This document shows positions 24,603 to 43,307 of a DNA stretch of 64,000 nt, piece after piece; within the stretch, counting starts at the first letter, position 1; every line of letters starts with the position of its first letter. The position numbers and the translations under genes are program-made. The stretch is from Gossypium raimondii. Its lineage: Eukaryota; Streptophyta; Magnoliopsida; Malvales; Malvaceae. The notes beneath the pieces were generated by a model that saw nothing but the letters and a program-made list of their open reading frames with translations, was not told the DNA's origin and did no database searches. The stretch is taken from NCBI RefSeq assembly GCF_025698545.1, contig NC_068566.1:3455362-3519361 (forward strand), in the 5' to 3' direction.

Positions 24603-24968
24603 AAAAATACAACCAATTAACCTAAATTACAAGGACATTCTACAAACAAACTGAAACCTTTATTTCTATCAAAAGTCATCTTAGCTATTTGATCAGTTTC
24701 TCTATTATCTTCCCTTGGGATGTAATGTAGACTACAATGACCTATATTCTTCAGATGATGTTGAATCATTTTAACTAACGCCGAGTTAAAAGTCTTCGAG
24801 ATAGACTCATTTATAACTTCAATGACTTCTAAGCTATCCGTTTGCAACAAAACACCCTTACATTATTATTCTTATAGAATTGTCAAACCATTAAGAATAC
24901 CCTAAATTTCTACCACAAAAATGGTACATCTTCCCCACCTACCATTGAAGTTAGTTCTATATAATTCA
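24603..24968 (-). pseudogene. LINE reverse-transcriptase tail: RNase H-like domain relic
   Basis: The minus strand reads LQTDSLEVIEVINESISKT, then a stretch ending HCSLHYIPREDNRETDQIAK. This is the typical end of the RNase H (RVT_3) domain of plant non-LTR elements, with the TDS and IPRE-N-DQIAK signatures. Upstream the frame is broken by stops (GILNGLTIL followed by stop codons). Only the 3' end of the element remains. It directly abuts the MITE at 24198-24594. Confidence 0.75.
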
Positions 24969-27900
24969 CATTGAATATTTAAAAGAAAGTCTATTAAAAA
25001 AAACTTTTACACATCAGACACAGCCCACAAATGCCGAGTTTGAGGTGGGAATAACCATATTATGATTGGACCGTTACTTATTCCATATAAAGAAGATACC
25101 CCGAAACAGCTCCCGCATCATCACGTCCACGTCAGCCGTTATCCTTCGGACATTTTTCAAAGTACGGCTGCTAAAGATGCGCCACGTCATTCATCCTTTT
25201 CTGGAAAACCATCCGAGGTTTAATCCCCTCGCTGACGTTTGTTTTTTTGTTTTAATTTTTGACTTTTGACTTTCCTTCTTTTTTTCTTCTTCAAATGATT
25301 TTTTTTTTAAAAGGGCAGTGATTAATTAGGTTAATGCGTGTAATGTAAAAAAGTTTTCGTGCGGTCCATTCTTTTTCCATTGGATACTACGACAATGACT
25401 AATTTTATTTATTATTTTTTAAAAGATTGCATCTTAATATATTTAATTTCTTAAGACCATTGAATTAATATATTTAATATATTTAACAAACCACCAAAGC
25501 ACAACTATTATCACGAAAAGCGAAGACTGAGATTTAGTTTAAAGGGAGCATGATTGAGTTATATATTTTTATGAGATTTAAAATATAATTTTATTATTAT
25601 ATTAATTTATATATCTTTAAGATTTTCAAAAGACCAAATCAAAATTTTAATAATTTTAATAATCCAATTATAATTTTACTATATATAAATTAGATTCTTT
25701 TTAAAAAATGCGCCAGGCTTAAAAGAATTAGGTTATTCATTTATAACATAAACTATAGGTAAAAGTTAAAACTCATATTTCAATCTCCATAGAACTCGGG
25801 TAACTATGTATCATATTAATACAATGCATAGATTTAACTCCAACTCAACTTAAACAAATATTAACTTTGTACCGAGAAATTTGAACTTTTTACTATATAC
25901 CATGGGTGGGGGGCGGCTTCCACGTCCACGGCGGGGAGATTAAATTTGACATCCGTACATCCATTTCATATTGTCTATTGTATAATTTTCTTAGTGATTT
26001 TAGAATAACTTTTGACTTTAGTCTATTTTAATCATTATTTTTAAAAAATCTACATATGTATACACTCGAACTCTGTGTAAAACGTTGAAAAAAAAATTAA
26101 ATAGGAAGAGTTCATAGCATTTTGTTTCGATTTTGCACCAACAAAAACGTGGCCACCAGGCTCCTTGTCATGTTTCCAATTACATCGGCTTGAATATATC
26201 TTTCAATTAAGGAAATAAAATAAAATACTTATACGCCACTCGACATTTCATTTAATTTTTCGTTTTTTCACCTTTGAATTTGTATCGTTGGTCAAATTAA
26301 TTTAAAATAGACGAAAAAAATTAATGTTTTTTAATTTTACTAATATAGCATACACGTGACAATTCACGTGTATATTGTGTTAGTAATTAATTGATTTTAT
26401 ATTTTTAATCATTTTAAAATATTTTATTTGAATAATAAAAATTAATTAATTCTTGACGTGACATTCATGTGACAATCCAAATGTATGCCATGTGTTAATT
26501 TTTCATCTATTGTGAAGTATTTTGACAAATAATACAAGTTTAAGAACTAAAAAGATGAAAATTAAAATAAAAGCTAAAATCACACTCTCTCTTTTATTAA
26601 AATATAAAGTCAAATAAATCATTATTTAACATTTTTTTCTAAATTCAACACTATGTACTCTATAGTCTTCAACCAAACTTCCACAATGCATGGAAAAACA
26701 TGTGGGTTTGGTATTTAATTTTACTATAAATATATGAAATATGGATAATTAGTCAACTAAATTATAATTGGAGTAATAATGCATTTTTTTTGTTCAAGTC
26801 TTCAGTTTAAGATCAGTTTTGGAATTGATTAAGAGACAATATTTTCTTATACTCATTAAAATTTAGTTATTAATGTTGGCATTGCGGTTATCATGTACTT
26901 CATGTAAACATGGTACTGTTCATCTTATATGTCGATCAACAAATAATTTAAACATTATAAAAAAATTAAAATTAGCATGCGAATTGCCATGTTTAAAAAT
27001 CTTAATGTTTTAGTCAATATTTTTGTTAAAATTTTTTGACTCTTTTTAAATATTAATGATTAAATTCAACCGTTTTAAAAAGTTACGAGTTAAATTTAAC
27101 CCAAAAATTATACTGAATATATGAATATAATAAAATAATTTTTCTAAAGAAATTGAGGAGATCATAATTAGAGTTCTTTAAGGAAATCAAAATTGATATT
27201 AATTGAATGGTCCAGACATTTGGTTGATATATAATATGAATTAATGGGACACGTTGTTAATAAGCGTGTGAGAGGAAATAAAGAGAGAGAAAGAACATAA
27301 CTATAACGATGACATTGAAAACAAATGGCTAACCATACATGACATCCATGTCATTATGTGACACATCTATAATGACATGTACGCATCTGCCACCCAAGTC
27401 CATCAAATTAGAGGGGCATTTGAAATGGTTGTGAATAGTAGTGTTCATGGGCCAGGTCGGATTTAAGCATGATATTAATATATTTTATATTTACTCAAGT
27501 TTAGCTTAACTCGAAATATGGACTTAAAATTTTGCCCAAACTCGCCCATATTTACAAAAGACTAATCTCAAGCTCATTTTAGGCTCATCCATATTATTTT
27601 TTAAAATAATATTTATTTTATTTTATTTTATTTTAATATTTAATAATTTTATATAATTTTTTATATAGTCATCCTAACATGATTTTAATGTTTACATTAG
27701 AGTAATATTATATATTTAGTATAGGTTTTTTGATGTGTTCTTGAAGAAAAGTCTATGTGAAACACCATTAATATGTAATTTCTTTTTAAATACAATAATC
27801 ATAACAGTCTTATAATCTAATCTTTAGAAAAATAATTATCTTAGTTTAATGGCATGGTTAATATCTTAATTTCCAGTTTTATAGTATAAACTGTGTGGAT

Positions 27901-28344
27901 TTTTAAATAAATTTACTCATGTTCAAATCACATCATACATAAAAACTTGATACAAATTCGAAAAAAAAACATGAAGTACATATGAACTGCCATGCAGGCT
28001 GTTATATTAAAAAAAATCTGAAATATTGAAGATCAAATTCGACTATTTTTAAAAAATAAAAAATCAAATTGGTGAGATGTTATATTCGGAATTGCAACAT
28101 TTAAGAAAAGTTGATGTGATGAATCTAAATTATAGATGTGGTGGTTTAGATTATTGCACAAAATTCTTGATCGAGGGGTCCATGCGAATTTATTTCGCAG
28201 CACAAATGGCGAATCAATATAAATCATTGGAATCTCATAAATTTTGAGCGAAGTTATTTTTAATTCAACATCATGTATTTTATTTTATTACAACTTAAAA
28301 GAAAATATATAATAAAATTGTTAAAGATAATATATTAAATAAAT
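24969..28344. other. AT-rich spacer without genes
   Basis: No convincing coding region. A small GC-richer island at about 25060-25220 carries several ACGTCA/CACGTC motifs. A stretch at about 27440-27600 (CATGGGCCAGGTCGG and CGAAATATGGAC) resembles a decayed arm of the GC-rich MITE family seen at 24198. The rest is featureless. Confidence 0.4.
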
Positions 28345-28348
28345 TTTC

Positions 28349-28370
28349 GTATATATATATATATATATAT
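28349..28370. repeat. (AT)n microsatellite
   Basis: About eleven uninterrupted AT units. Confidence 0.9.
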
Positions 28371-29504
28371 TGGGGAGTGATTGGGAAATCCAATTCCAAG
28401 GTTGAAAATCTTGTAACTCACACAAGAACATCATCCATTCACGTGAAATTTGAAAATCAAATTAAAGCTAAAACAAATAACAGGTTAGAACCGGGGAAGG
28501 GATATGTGGTAGAGGTTAAAAGGGTCACGTTGGGAAAGGGAAAAAAAAACCAAAATCATTGTCTTTCCTTGGCCTTTTTATTATTAAATAATATAAAATT
28601 GAAAATAATTATTAAAATATTATGAGATAAAATTATTTATCAATATTGATACAAGTGTTAGTAATAGAGAAGAGAAGGAGGAGGATATGCTGGTGGAAGG
28701 AAAGTTCATCAAAATAGACGAGAGTTGAAGAAACGAGATAAGTGAGGAGGATTAGGTAGTAAAAGAGAATGAGTGTTGAGTAGTGCTTTAGGGTTGCTGA
28801 AAGACTAGAGATTTGATCCTTTCTTCATCGTTCTATAAGGTATTTATAAGGAATGAGGCTTTTGCTCAGTAAGGCCACTTCACCAACAAATCTGGGACAT
28901 GGTGGTTGTGCTGTCAACCGGTTGGCAAGGTTGTTGTGTAACACTTTGTTATCTTTATTGATCCGAAATTTAAGGAAAATTAGGATTAAATTGAATGGAT
29001 TTGCGAATTGTTGGGCTCCGTTAAGAATTTTAGAAATTTTAGTGATCGAATTGTGATTAGTTGGATCTCAATTCTGATTTAGTTAGTTTGGAATCAATTA
29101 TCTCCTTAATGGGAAACAAAATAATTAGTAGTGAATGGTTGTAAAGGACTAAGGAGACCATGCTAACTTTGGCTATATATATACACGTGTGTGGAGTGGA
29201 ATGATTTCTCCTGAATTGAGTTGGTAATCTCCTATTCATTTGCAACGTCTTTTTCGGTCGCTCCAAAGAAGAATAGGAGGTTTAAAAAAGCTCTGCATGA
29301 GGTGGTAATGGTGGGGACCGAAGTCTAGAAGGCTGGGAATTCAATAAGCTGGTAAGCCCTAAACCTCTTTGTACTCGTGGATTAGAGTAAAGAGAAGTAA
29401 GAATTTTCGAAAAGTTTTTGTATAATTATGGATTCTGGGCTTTTAAGGTTTGAATGCCTTTGAGTTAGCCGATAAATGGTTGTTGTGCTTAGCTGTGGTT
29501 GGTT

Positions 29505-29885
29505 GTGTGACCTAGGTCAGAGGGTTACACGAGTAAGGATATGGGCTGGGACACGGTTGTGTGTCCCACATCGAATGCCCACACGGCCTATGACACAAAC
29601 ATGTCTCCTGGCCGTGTGAGCCACACGGACGTGTGTCCCCTGTACTTAAAAAAAAAATTTAAAATTTCATGAATTTTTTTTGAGTTTTCGGTTTAGTCCC
29701 GATTTGTTCTAATGCCTATTTTAGGCCTTGATGGCCCATTTAAAGAGACTATATAATAAAATATAATTAATTTCAGATATGAATAGTAAATTACATGAAT
29801 TAATTGTAATTATTCTGTAAACTCCAGTATTGCTCCATAACCCTGTTCCGGCGACAAATATGGGTTAGGGGTGTTACAAGCTAAG
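29505..29885. mobile_element. LTR-retrotransposon remnant, CACACGG-rich
   Basis: Contains repeated ACACGG/CCGTGTG motifs (GGGACACGGTTGTGTGTCCC, GCCCACACGGCC, CTGGCCGTGTGAGCCACACG). It ends in TATGGGTTAGGGGTGTTACA. From general knowledge this matches the LTR or adjacent region of cotton Ty3/gypsy elements. No gag or pol is left nearby. Boundaries are approximate. Confidence 0.55.
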
Positions 29886-30404
29886 CTATCAAGGATAAAG
29901 GAAGCAATGTGAATTTCTATACTCGGTCTTAGGTGGTTGATGAGATTGAGTTGTTGGATGATTTGTGTTGTGATTATTCTGGGTTGTTTGAGTTTTTTGT
30001 TGCATGAAAAAATAGTGACTAAGCATGTTGTGGCAGCATAATCGTGTACGAGTATTTAAGAATATGAAAGTACAATAATTGAATGTTAAATCAATATCAC
30101 ATGGTGTTGAATATGTGGTGTACTTTATGTTATGTCTCCAGTATCTTGATCGCATGAAATATATGATTATATTGTATGTGGAGTACGGAGGTAATTTATC
30201 TTGATGGGGTAGAGGAAGTTAGGAAAAATTGGCGGAATTGGAGGAATGGACGGATTGCTAAAGGGATACAAATGAGTATGGTTGTGCCGTGGAATGATAT
30301 CGACTGGCTAGCTAGAATGAAACTGTGACGATGGTTATTGATTGGTCTTTCAGGGCGACACCGTGATGACGGTCTACAAGCTCTATGGGGCGACACCTCA
30401 AAAA

Positions 30405-30620
30405 AGGTTTAAGGTGTAAGACCATGACTCGACTATGATAACCATTAAAGTCTGCCAGAACATTAAATATAGGGGATTTCAAGGTGTAAGACCATGGCTC
30501 GATTATGGCAACCAATAGAGTTCGTCAGGACGTTCAATATGGGTTTAGACTGTGTACGACCATAGCTCGGTTATGGCATCAAGTAAAGTCCGCCAAAGTG
30601 TTGAGCTAGAAAGCTGACAG
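30405..30620. repeat. Tandem repeat, about 70-bp period, three copies
   Basis: The motif 'GTGTAAGACCATGACTCGAC' and close variants start near 30414, 30484 and 30552, each followed by TATGRCAACC and GTCCGYCAGRAC-like sequence. It probably belongs to the same LTR-retrotransposon debris as the segment just upstream. Confidence 0.65.
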
Positions 30621-31890
30621 GACAAGGTAAGGGAGATCGTTGTATGACCTAATTGGAGAGTAGCATGATCGAACGAGTACGACACATTTGAAAATGTGGG
30701 TAAACGAGATAGTCCAAAGATCCATCAAATTATGAAAATAAGCAAAGCTAGTAGAATTTTTTGGGAATGCATGTAAGCTTGTTGACAAGGGATCCCGCCA
30801 GATTGTTACGAAAGGGAACTAGAGTATACGACTATTCACATTTACAAACTCTATTGATTTGATTCTCAAACTTCTTAAGTAAAGTTTTTAGGTTTTAAAA
30901 CAGAAACATTCTACATTTATTAATTGCTTTATTTATGGTTGAAATTATCCAATTTGGTACACAACCCTTTTTGTTTATATTGTTAACGAGTTAGTGTTAG
31001 AAAATCACTAAACACCATTAAAAATATTAGAAAATAAAAATTTAAAATATAATATATAATAAATTTATATAAATAATTTAATATTTAAAAAATATTTTTT
31101 CACTCTAACTAGCATAATTTTAGTTTTTAATTAAATAGGTAAATAATTTGACACTAAATCAGATTATTAGTGATACATATTACTTTTGTGGATTTAAATT
31201 TTAAAACAAATAAGTAAAAATAAATAGTACACATGATAATCTCTTGATCGGTTTATAATTTTAAAAAATATCAATGTAGCAAAAGAAAATTCAAATAATT
31301 CTTTCACTTTTTTCTTATGAAAAATTAAATGTTCATAACTTTTCTTAATTAATATTACAAATTATATGTAGTTTTAATTCGTGAAATGAACATTATCAAT
31401 TTGTTTTTTGTATGTTTTATACTTGTTTTAACCAAAAAAATAAAAACATATAAATTTTGGTTAATTCGGTTAATTTCTTTTGAAAAAATTCGGTTCGGTT
31501 AACGGTTTAAAAAGTTTGATTAATTCGGTTAATACTAGTTCAATTTAGTTAACCGTTTGAAAACCCCTAGTCATTTGGGTGCGGGTTTGAATTTTTTTTT
31601 TTTTTGAATTAGGCCTAGTTTTTGAATTGATATGATAAAAGTTAAAAGTGTTTATGTTCACAAGTCAACCAAATATTAACTCACTTAGATTATAACTAAA
31701 GGTTTTTTTTTTACAAAGTAATAAATATAACCGTGATGGTATTTTTTGGCGCATTTAAACATACTCGAACCCATGTTATCCAAGTTATTGCAAGTTTTAT
31801 TTGCCTCTTATGTCAATTTTTATGGAATATATTCTTGTACATTTTCTTTTTCATTTTGGGACTTGGTGTGTGCCATAATTAGTTAGACGT

Positions 31891-32228
31891 ACTATAAAGA
31901 CCCTCGTATTAGGAGTTAGGTTGTACATTTTACCCTTCTATTAAAAAAATGAGTAAATTAGTTGTTGCATAATATATTAAAGAATAAACGAGTCTTTTTG
32001 TTAAAAAAATCATTCATTTCTTCTATTAAAATCTAGTCCTTATATGTCAACATGAGGTACACATGGCACACCACATGTAACTGTTTGATTATTTCATTAG
32101 CCACGTCAATTTTTAACAGAAAGGACCAATTTGTTATTTGATTTAACATACAGGAACTTATTTACTCATTATTTAAATAAATATGGTAAAATACAATCAA
32201 ACTTGTAATACAAGGACCTCTGTAGTAT
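31891..32228. mobile_element. Fold-back MITE, decayed
   Basis: The left arm ACTATAAAGACCCTCGTATT and the right arm read inward ACTACAGAGGTCCTTGTATT are inverted copies, with AT-rich DNA between. No clean duplication seen. Confidence 0.55.
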
Positions 32229-32987
32229 TTTTACCATCGTAATTATATAAAATATTAAAACAATTTTATCCATATATATAAAAATGAAGAAGATTTGTCG
32301 GGTTGGGGGGGAGGTTGGTTCTGCATCTTGGGGGAATAAATGCTGCGAAAACTAAAGGGGCAGGGGGGAGTTCCCAACTTGAAGGAGATAATTCATAATT
32401 GACAGATTTATGCACTTTTTGGGTCAAATTTTATATTCTTCTTTTCGCTGTCCTTTTGAAAATTACCCTTCCATGCCCACCCATTAACTCCAAAAGGCAA
32501 AAACCCACCGACTAATCTTTTCCTTCATTTATACGATAAACTTTTCGTAATGTTGACCTATTCCACCAAATTTTGTTATCTTTTTAGTAGTAAAAATATA
32601 TGCAAAATATATTGTACTAAGAGTTAAATTATATTTTATTATTTTTATTAAAAATAGATAAATTTATTTTAAATATTAAATTAAAGAAAAAATTTTAAGA
32701 ATAATTCAATGACTATTTTGTAATTTTTTAAGTTGAGTGACCAAAATGTAAAATTAATAATAGTTTAGTGACCTTGAGTGATTAAATCTCATCATATGTA
32801 TATTTATTTTTTAAAATTTTATATAAAAATAAAAATATCTAGTTTAGTGACCAATCTAACAATAAAATTGACGGAGGGACCAAGATTTTCAAATAAAAAA
32901 GGGACTCAAGGTCTCAATATTAAAATGTAGGGAGTAAATTTTAAATTTTAAAAGAAGAAAAAGATGTTGGCATATTTAAACCTATTA

Positions 32988-33431
32988 AGGGGGAATCGAC
33001 TCTTCTGGGAGTAGTCTTGTCTTCGAAGTGCTGTTCTCTAGGTAGTTGACCCGGACCTCAACAATCGAAGAAGTTGTCCCCATGTCGGGGTTTTGTTGAG
33101 GACACTTCGAAGACAAGACTTCTCCTAGAGAAGTTGGTTTCCCCTCAACAATTGCAAAAAAGACCAAGGTTGATGGTTTGAGCTACAACGAGCCCAGATG
33201 CCTCTATAATTAGTCATACGCCCAATACTAACACCTATCCTGAGCCTTGTAGGTATTGATCTCCACCGGTCGAGGCACCTCCCTCCATGAACCATACATG
33301 ACTCTCCATAGAGGCTGGGGAGAAAACCCTGACACGAGAACAAAATCTTCGATTGTTGAGGTCCAGATCAGCTACCTAAAGAATAAGACTTCAAAGACAA
33401 TACTTCTCCTAGAGAAGCCGATTCCCTCTCA
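32988..33431. repeat. Composite inverted-repeat element
   Basis: A unit of about 100 bp appears three times. At 32990-33090 it is in one orientation. A shorter inverted copy lies at 33090-33155 and a longer inverted copy at 33340-33431. Shared pieces include GAGTCGATTCCC-type ends, AGAAGTMTTGTCTTYGAAGT and GGACCTCAACAATCGAAGA. GC content is above the surroundings. A transposon with extended inverted repeats is the likely origin; no family was identified and the ORFs inside are not genes. Confidence 0.6.
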
Positions 33432-34757
33432 ACAAAACCAATATAATTCGTATAAATATATTGAATTAATTATTTTAGTTATGCTATAAGTTTTCTATTT
33501 GTTTCTTGAATTATTTTCATTATTAATTTTTCCTATGCGTATGCTGTGCTTTTGTATCTAGAATTTATATTTGGTTAAAACATGTTGTTAATCCTTGCAC
33601 CTTTGTAGAATTTAAGATTTAGTCTCTTTACTTAAAAAGTTAAAATTCAATCCTATCTTTTAATTTAAAAATCATAGTCCAATCATTATCATCATTGGTT
33701 GTTTTCAGTCAAAATTTTCAACATATATAAGATATCTATTTTCATCGATCATATGCCATGTCACATGAAGATAGCCTAAAGAAAAACACTTATGATTTTA
33801 ATAGTTAGATTGAAATTTTTAAATGGAAAAAATGTAACTTTTTAGGTATAGAAACTAAAAATTGATTAGATAAGTATTGCGGCCAAAGAAGTGTCACTAA
33901 AATACAAGTTGGAGTCAAATGAGGCTATTAGTCCCTTTCTTTTGACATTTTAATTTTTAAGGATTAAAAAGTCAAAATGCCTTTTGGAGTTTTATTGTGC
34001 AATTTGGTCCCTTAATCCAATGACTTAAGAGCATTTGTACGGCCATTTTGCTCGTACAATGACTCTTTCAAGATTTTAATAGAAAACTAAATAAATAAAT
34101 GGGTCAATGACCTCTATAGCCTTTCTGATGAATGAATGAAACATCTTTAGTTTTGATAAAATATATTTAGAAGAGTAATTATCTTGTCTTAACTTCATCA
34201 TCTATTTTATACTTGGAAATGTTTGACTATAAAAAATAAATTTTTTTGTACATACTACAATTTGAAAATAATTAAAAGGGCTAGGAAACAATTTTACTAT
34301 TATTTTGATTTATAATTTTATAAATTTTAAAGAGTTTAAAAGTAATTTTGTATTTTTGGAGGGACGCATACCTCTTTGATTCGTTTCTGATAGCAACAAT
34401 AATTGAATCTTAATTTTTAAGGTGCCAACAAGAAAGTAATGTTGTTTGAACCAGATAGGATCGCACGGTTGAACTGACTGAACCAAAAAATAATTAGGTA
34501 TTGATCTAGTGAGAGGTTTTGAACTGATTGATCCAGAAACCACTACAAACTAATTGAACCGATTAAATTAGATTATTTGATTTTTTTTAAATGTTTATTA
34601 TCATTTTTAATCAAACCATTCGAATCGTAAAATCGATAACTTACCCGATTTGACCACATTACAAGAACCCTCAACAGTGGTTAAGTTGTTTGCCACTTCA
34701 TTGATTAAGTATGGGTCAAGCTTTAAATAAGATAATGTTGGTTGAATCTTGATTTAT
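33432..34757. other. AT-rich spacer
   Basis: No gene seen. A weak fold-back pattern with 'TTTAGTCTCTTTACTT' and 'AGGTATAGAAACTAAA' arms occupies about 33595-33885. Confidence 0.35.
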
Positions 34758-34760
34758 TTA

Positions 34761-35009
34761 AGGTCTAATTATGTTTCTAGTAGGATCGATATTTAGTCTC
34801 TCTATTTTAATCTCCAAAATTTAGTAATTTACTTTAATAATTGAAATCGAATCTATAATAATACTAAAAACACTTGTTAAGTTAATTATGTGACAAAATT
34901 TTAAATAAAAATTTTACTCACGTGATCAATATTATATGTGTGTAAAACCAAACAAACAAATAAAAATATTAAATATAAGAGTACAAGGACTATAAGCATA
35001 ATTAGACCT
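34761..35009. mobile_element. Tourist-like MITE, 249 bp
   Basis: The perfect ends AGGTCTAATTATG and CATAATTAGACCT are flanked by the 3-bp duplication TTA (34758-34760 and 35010-35012), typical of PIF/Harbinger MITEs. Confidence 0.85.
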
Positions 35010-35235
35010 TTATGTTATTATATATTAAAAGAACATTCAGATCATCTTTAAAAGGGAATTGAGTTAATTCTTTTAAATACCCCATTCAAAAGAGAGTACA
35101 ATATTAGATAAACTTGTGCAATTTTGGACATTGATTTTCCCCAAAATATTTGGTGTTATGATGTAATGGTTATATTTAAAATTGTTTGAATATTTGGTTT
35201 AGAAATAATGGATAAAAATAGCAAAATAAAAGCAA

Positions 35236-35566
35236 TAATGTAATATTTAGTCCTTGAATTTGGTGCACTTCTCAACTTAGTTTTTTATTTTTTTTGTCCA
35301 CATTAGTTCCTTAAACTTGACACATTTTCTCGATTTTGATTCATGTGATGACATGATATTTTGATATTATATCACGCCATCACCTAAAAAATATAATTTT
35401 TCATTAAAAAAATAGGTGGTGATATGACAATCTTAGAGTGCTACGTCATTACATAGACCAAAATTGGAAGAAGTTATAATATTCAGGGATTAACGTAAAC
35501 CAAAAAAGGTTTATGACTAAATTGGAAAAAATATTAAATTCAAGGACTAAATTGTACTTTATCCCA
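35236..35566. mobile_element. Fold-back MITE
   Basis: Inverted arms TTTAGTCCTTGAATTTGG and AAATTCAAGGACTAAA near the two ends, with CACTTCTCAACTTAGT-type internal arms. The centre holds an ATCACGCCATCACC/GGTGGTGATATGA inverted match. No clear target duplication. Confidence 0.6.
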
Positions 35567-36789
35567 AATAAAAAGGACAATCAAACACAGAGAAGGAAGT
35601 TTCTTGAGTCAAGTAATGTTGTTTGTACTAAAATTATAGCTTAATTAAATGTTGAAAGTCCACGGAATTGTGTAGGTGAGATGAAGGAAATTTTCATTGG
35701 AAAGAAGTTTCGTTTATCTTAAGTTTGTTTTTTAAAATAATTTTATTATAGGTATTTATTATATGCTATTATTAACTTAATATTTAGAATTGCTCATAGC
35801 TTTTTCCCAATCCATAAATAAGAGAATAATACGTTTCAGCACATTCGAATCCACGTCCTTTTGCATTGGTAACAATGTCCATGCCAATCGAGTTAAAACT
35901 CAATCGACTATCTTAAAATTTTTTTCAATCAATTGGAAGTGAACAAAACCATGTTTTATTTCTATTTCTTTCTCGGGTACTAATTTTATTTTAGTTTTAA
36001 ATTTGTTGATGTCATGAGTTCAAAACCATGTTTTATTTTCTTAAATTTGATTTCTATTACCGTCACGATTTAGCATGGAGCTAGGTTTTCTATAACGTTT
36101 TAATAGATATGAGTGGTATCGATACGAAATTAACGTTTTATTGTCAATTTTGTTGATTTCACATTTTTAAATAAAATACCCACTTGATAGTCATGTAACT
36201 AAAAATGATGTTGTAATGGACTTGAATTTAACAAAATATTTTTAATATATGCAAAAATAATGTAAAATATAAATTTATAGATATAAAATAAACTCAATTA
36301 AGCAATAAAAAATAAGAAAATCTCAAATGCATGTTTGTTTCATTGAAATAATTTTATGAAATATTTTCAGAAATTTGTCAAACAAAAGAAAATATTTTAC
36401 ACAGATTCATTCAAACACTAAAAAATATTAGCTTTTTCTAAAAAATTAAATCAATTTAAAAAAAATATTTTTTAAAAGTTATTTTCAATGAAACAAACGA
36501 AACTTAAGCTCGACCTTAAATATTGAAACTCAAATTTGACCTATATTTTAAATCAACTTAAAATTTTTTTTGTCCAAATCAATTTCGAGCAACTTGAACG
36601 GGCAAAATCGGCCCGTGAAGAATTCTATTTATAAATTAGATTTTTTTTAGATTTCAAATTAGTGTCATCATTAATGGGCTCAGAACTTGAGATTTAGAGT
36701 TAGGGTTTTAGGCCTTACTTCTTGGTGAAGCCCAATTCTTAAAAAAAGTATGTGGATTCTGTTTCCAGGCGCCGGATTTCGCCGTTTAA

Positions 36790-41331
<4,542 letters not shown>

Positions 41332-42321
41332 CAGCACCAAGAACCTCCAGTAGACTGAACTTGCAAAAAAAGAAAAAAGAAGAAGAGGTACCCACTAACC
41401 AACCTAAGAAATTAAGGGTTCCTGCTGCTGTTGTATCTTTACTGAAATATATGTTACATTATAACTCAATAGCATGTATTGGTCTTTGCAATTGTCTTGA
41501 TATTTTAAATTAAAATTATGTCAAAGAGTGGTGAATCTCTTAGTGTATAGCCTAATTCACTAAATAGATAATTGTTAGTGTTAAATGGTTTAGAATCCAA
41601 AGAAATTAGATATTATATAATTTTCTGTTATTAAAAAGCATTAAAGGGGTGAATTTATGTTGCTTCTATTTATTAGTGTTGGATATTTATATTAAACATG
41701 CATATGAATGGAAATACAAGGATATATGATTTATGGAAAAGAAATTTTAAAAAATTTGACACGTTATTAATTGATGTCAATTAAAACCTTTTAAGGTTAG
41801 TTTAAGAATATAAGGATATGATTAGAATCTAGAAAAAATTATCTTATGTTTAGAATATATTAAACACACTTGGACTCGAGTTCATTTATTATTTAAAAAT
41901 AATAAAACATCAAATTATATAATTTCATATTAATGTTTATATAAAATATTTTTATTTTAATTTAAATTAGATCGGATTTACTCAACGATAAAAATCATTA
42001 CTCAAGCTTAGATTGGGCCAAACAAAACTATGAAAAATTGTATTTATTTTATTTTTTGAAAAATAATTTTAAAAAGCGAATTGATTTTTTTAAATTATAT
42101 TTTTTTATGCTAAGATGATTTCGCTCATTGTTTAATAAATTTTCTTGAAATTATTTTTTAATTTGTTTTGGTGAAAACACAGAACAAATTATATTTGTTA
42201 GAGAAGAAACATCATTCTTGGACAATTAAATTTATTTTATTATTTTATAATAAATTATATCTCATATAGATTTAATAATAATATTAATCGATATTTAACT
42301 AAAACTTAATTTAAAGTTAAG

Positions 42322-42352
<31 letters not shown>

Positions 42353-42721
42353 GGAGGAAATAGTGATACAATGAAAATAGAGTGATAAATGAAATTAAGT
42401 AAAATCTAAACAAATGCTTATATTTATATCTTTATTAAAATATTCATATCTTATACAATAAAACATCTATAAGTTGTAATATATATTTATTATTAAAATA
42501 TTAATATAATAATTAATTTTATTCAATTTTATTTTTATATAAAAATCAAGTTACCTATAAGAAATTATTTTTCTGAAAATGATTTATGTTTTTAAAAGAG
42601 GAAAGTCATTTTCTAGAGAAAGATTTATTTTCCATTGATCAAGTCATTTTCCATAAAACAAACATAAAAATGTAAAAACTCTTTTTGTAAGTTATTATTT
42701 GTGAAACAAACACATTCTAAT
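41332..42721. other. DUS2 3' flank and AT-rich spacer
   Basis: The first part is probably 3' UTR. No other gene is visible. A (TA)n run at 42321-42352 is the only clear feature. Confidence 0.4.
42321..42352. repeat. (TA)n microsatellite
   Basis: Almost uninterrupted TA dinucleotides. Confidence 0.85.
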
Positions 42722-43307
42722 TTTGGGTCTGTTTGATTAGCGGTAAAATGTTTTCCGTAAAATGATTTCGGAAAATGTTTTACTTTTCACGTAAAATGAC
42801 TTCTTGGAAAATATTTTCGGTGTTTGATTGAATCATGTAAAATATTTTCTCATTGTTTGATGATTTCTGAAAATATTTTCCGGAAAAGTTGTTTTTACAT
42901 ATATTAATATATATTAATAAATTTTATATTTTAAATTATTTTTACATATATTGCAATGATTTATTTATAATAATACTCAATAATAAGCTACAATATTGAT
43001 CGTTATAAATTGAAAAAATATTATCCACAATGAGTACTAGTAAGAATATTGAATAATTATAAATTGCTTCAAAACCATAATGAGTACTAGAAATAATATT
43101 ATCCAAATACATAATTAGTAGTACACCACATAGTAACAACATTGTCCGAGTGCATAATATTACACCACATAAAAGTATCAATATCTTCAACCCTGAGAAA
43201 ATTTTTAAAGCCAAATTTTTCTATGCTTCTTACTTTTAACTAAAAACATTTTGGCCTCTGATTCATGACTCCCTAGATAATCACACACAGAACACAAGAA
43301 TTCATCA

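Noticed and set aside
30196..30515. Two overlapping minus-strand ORFs of about 66 codons
   Set aside because: They read through the 70-bp tandem repeat of retrotransposon debris.
30405..30620. Tandem units considered as a CRISPR-like array
   Set aside because: Units are contiguous with no unique spacers, only three imperfect copies, in a plant nuclear context.
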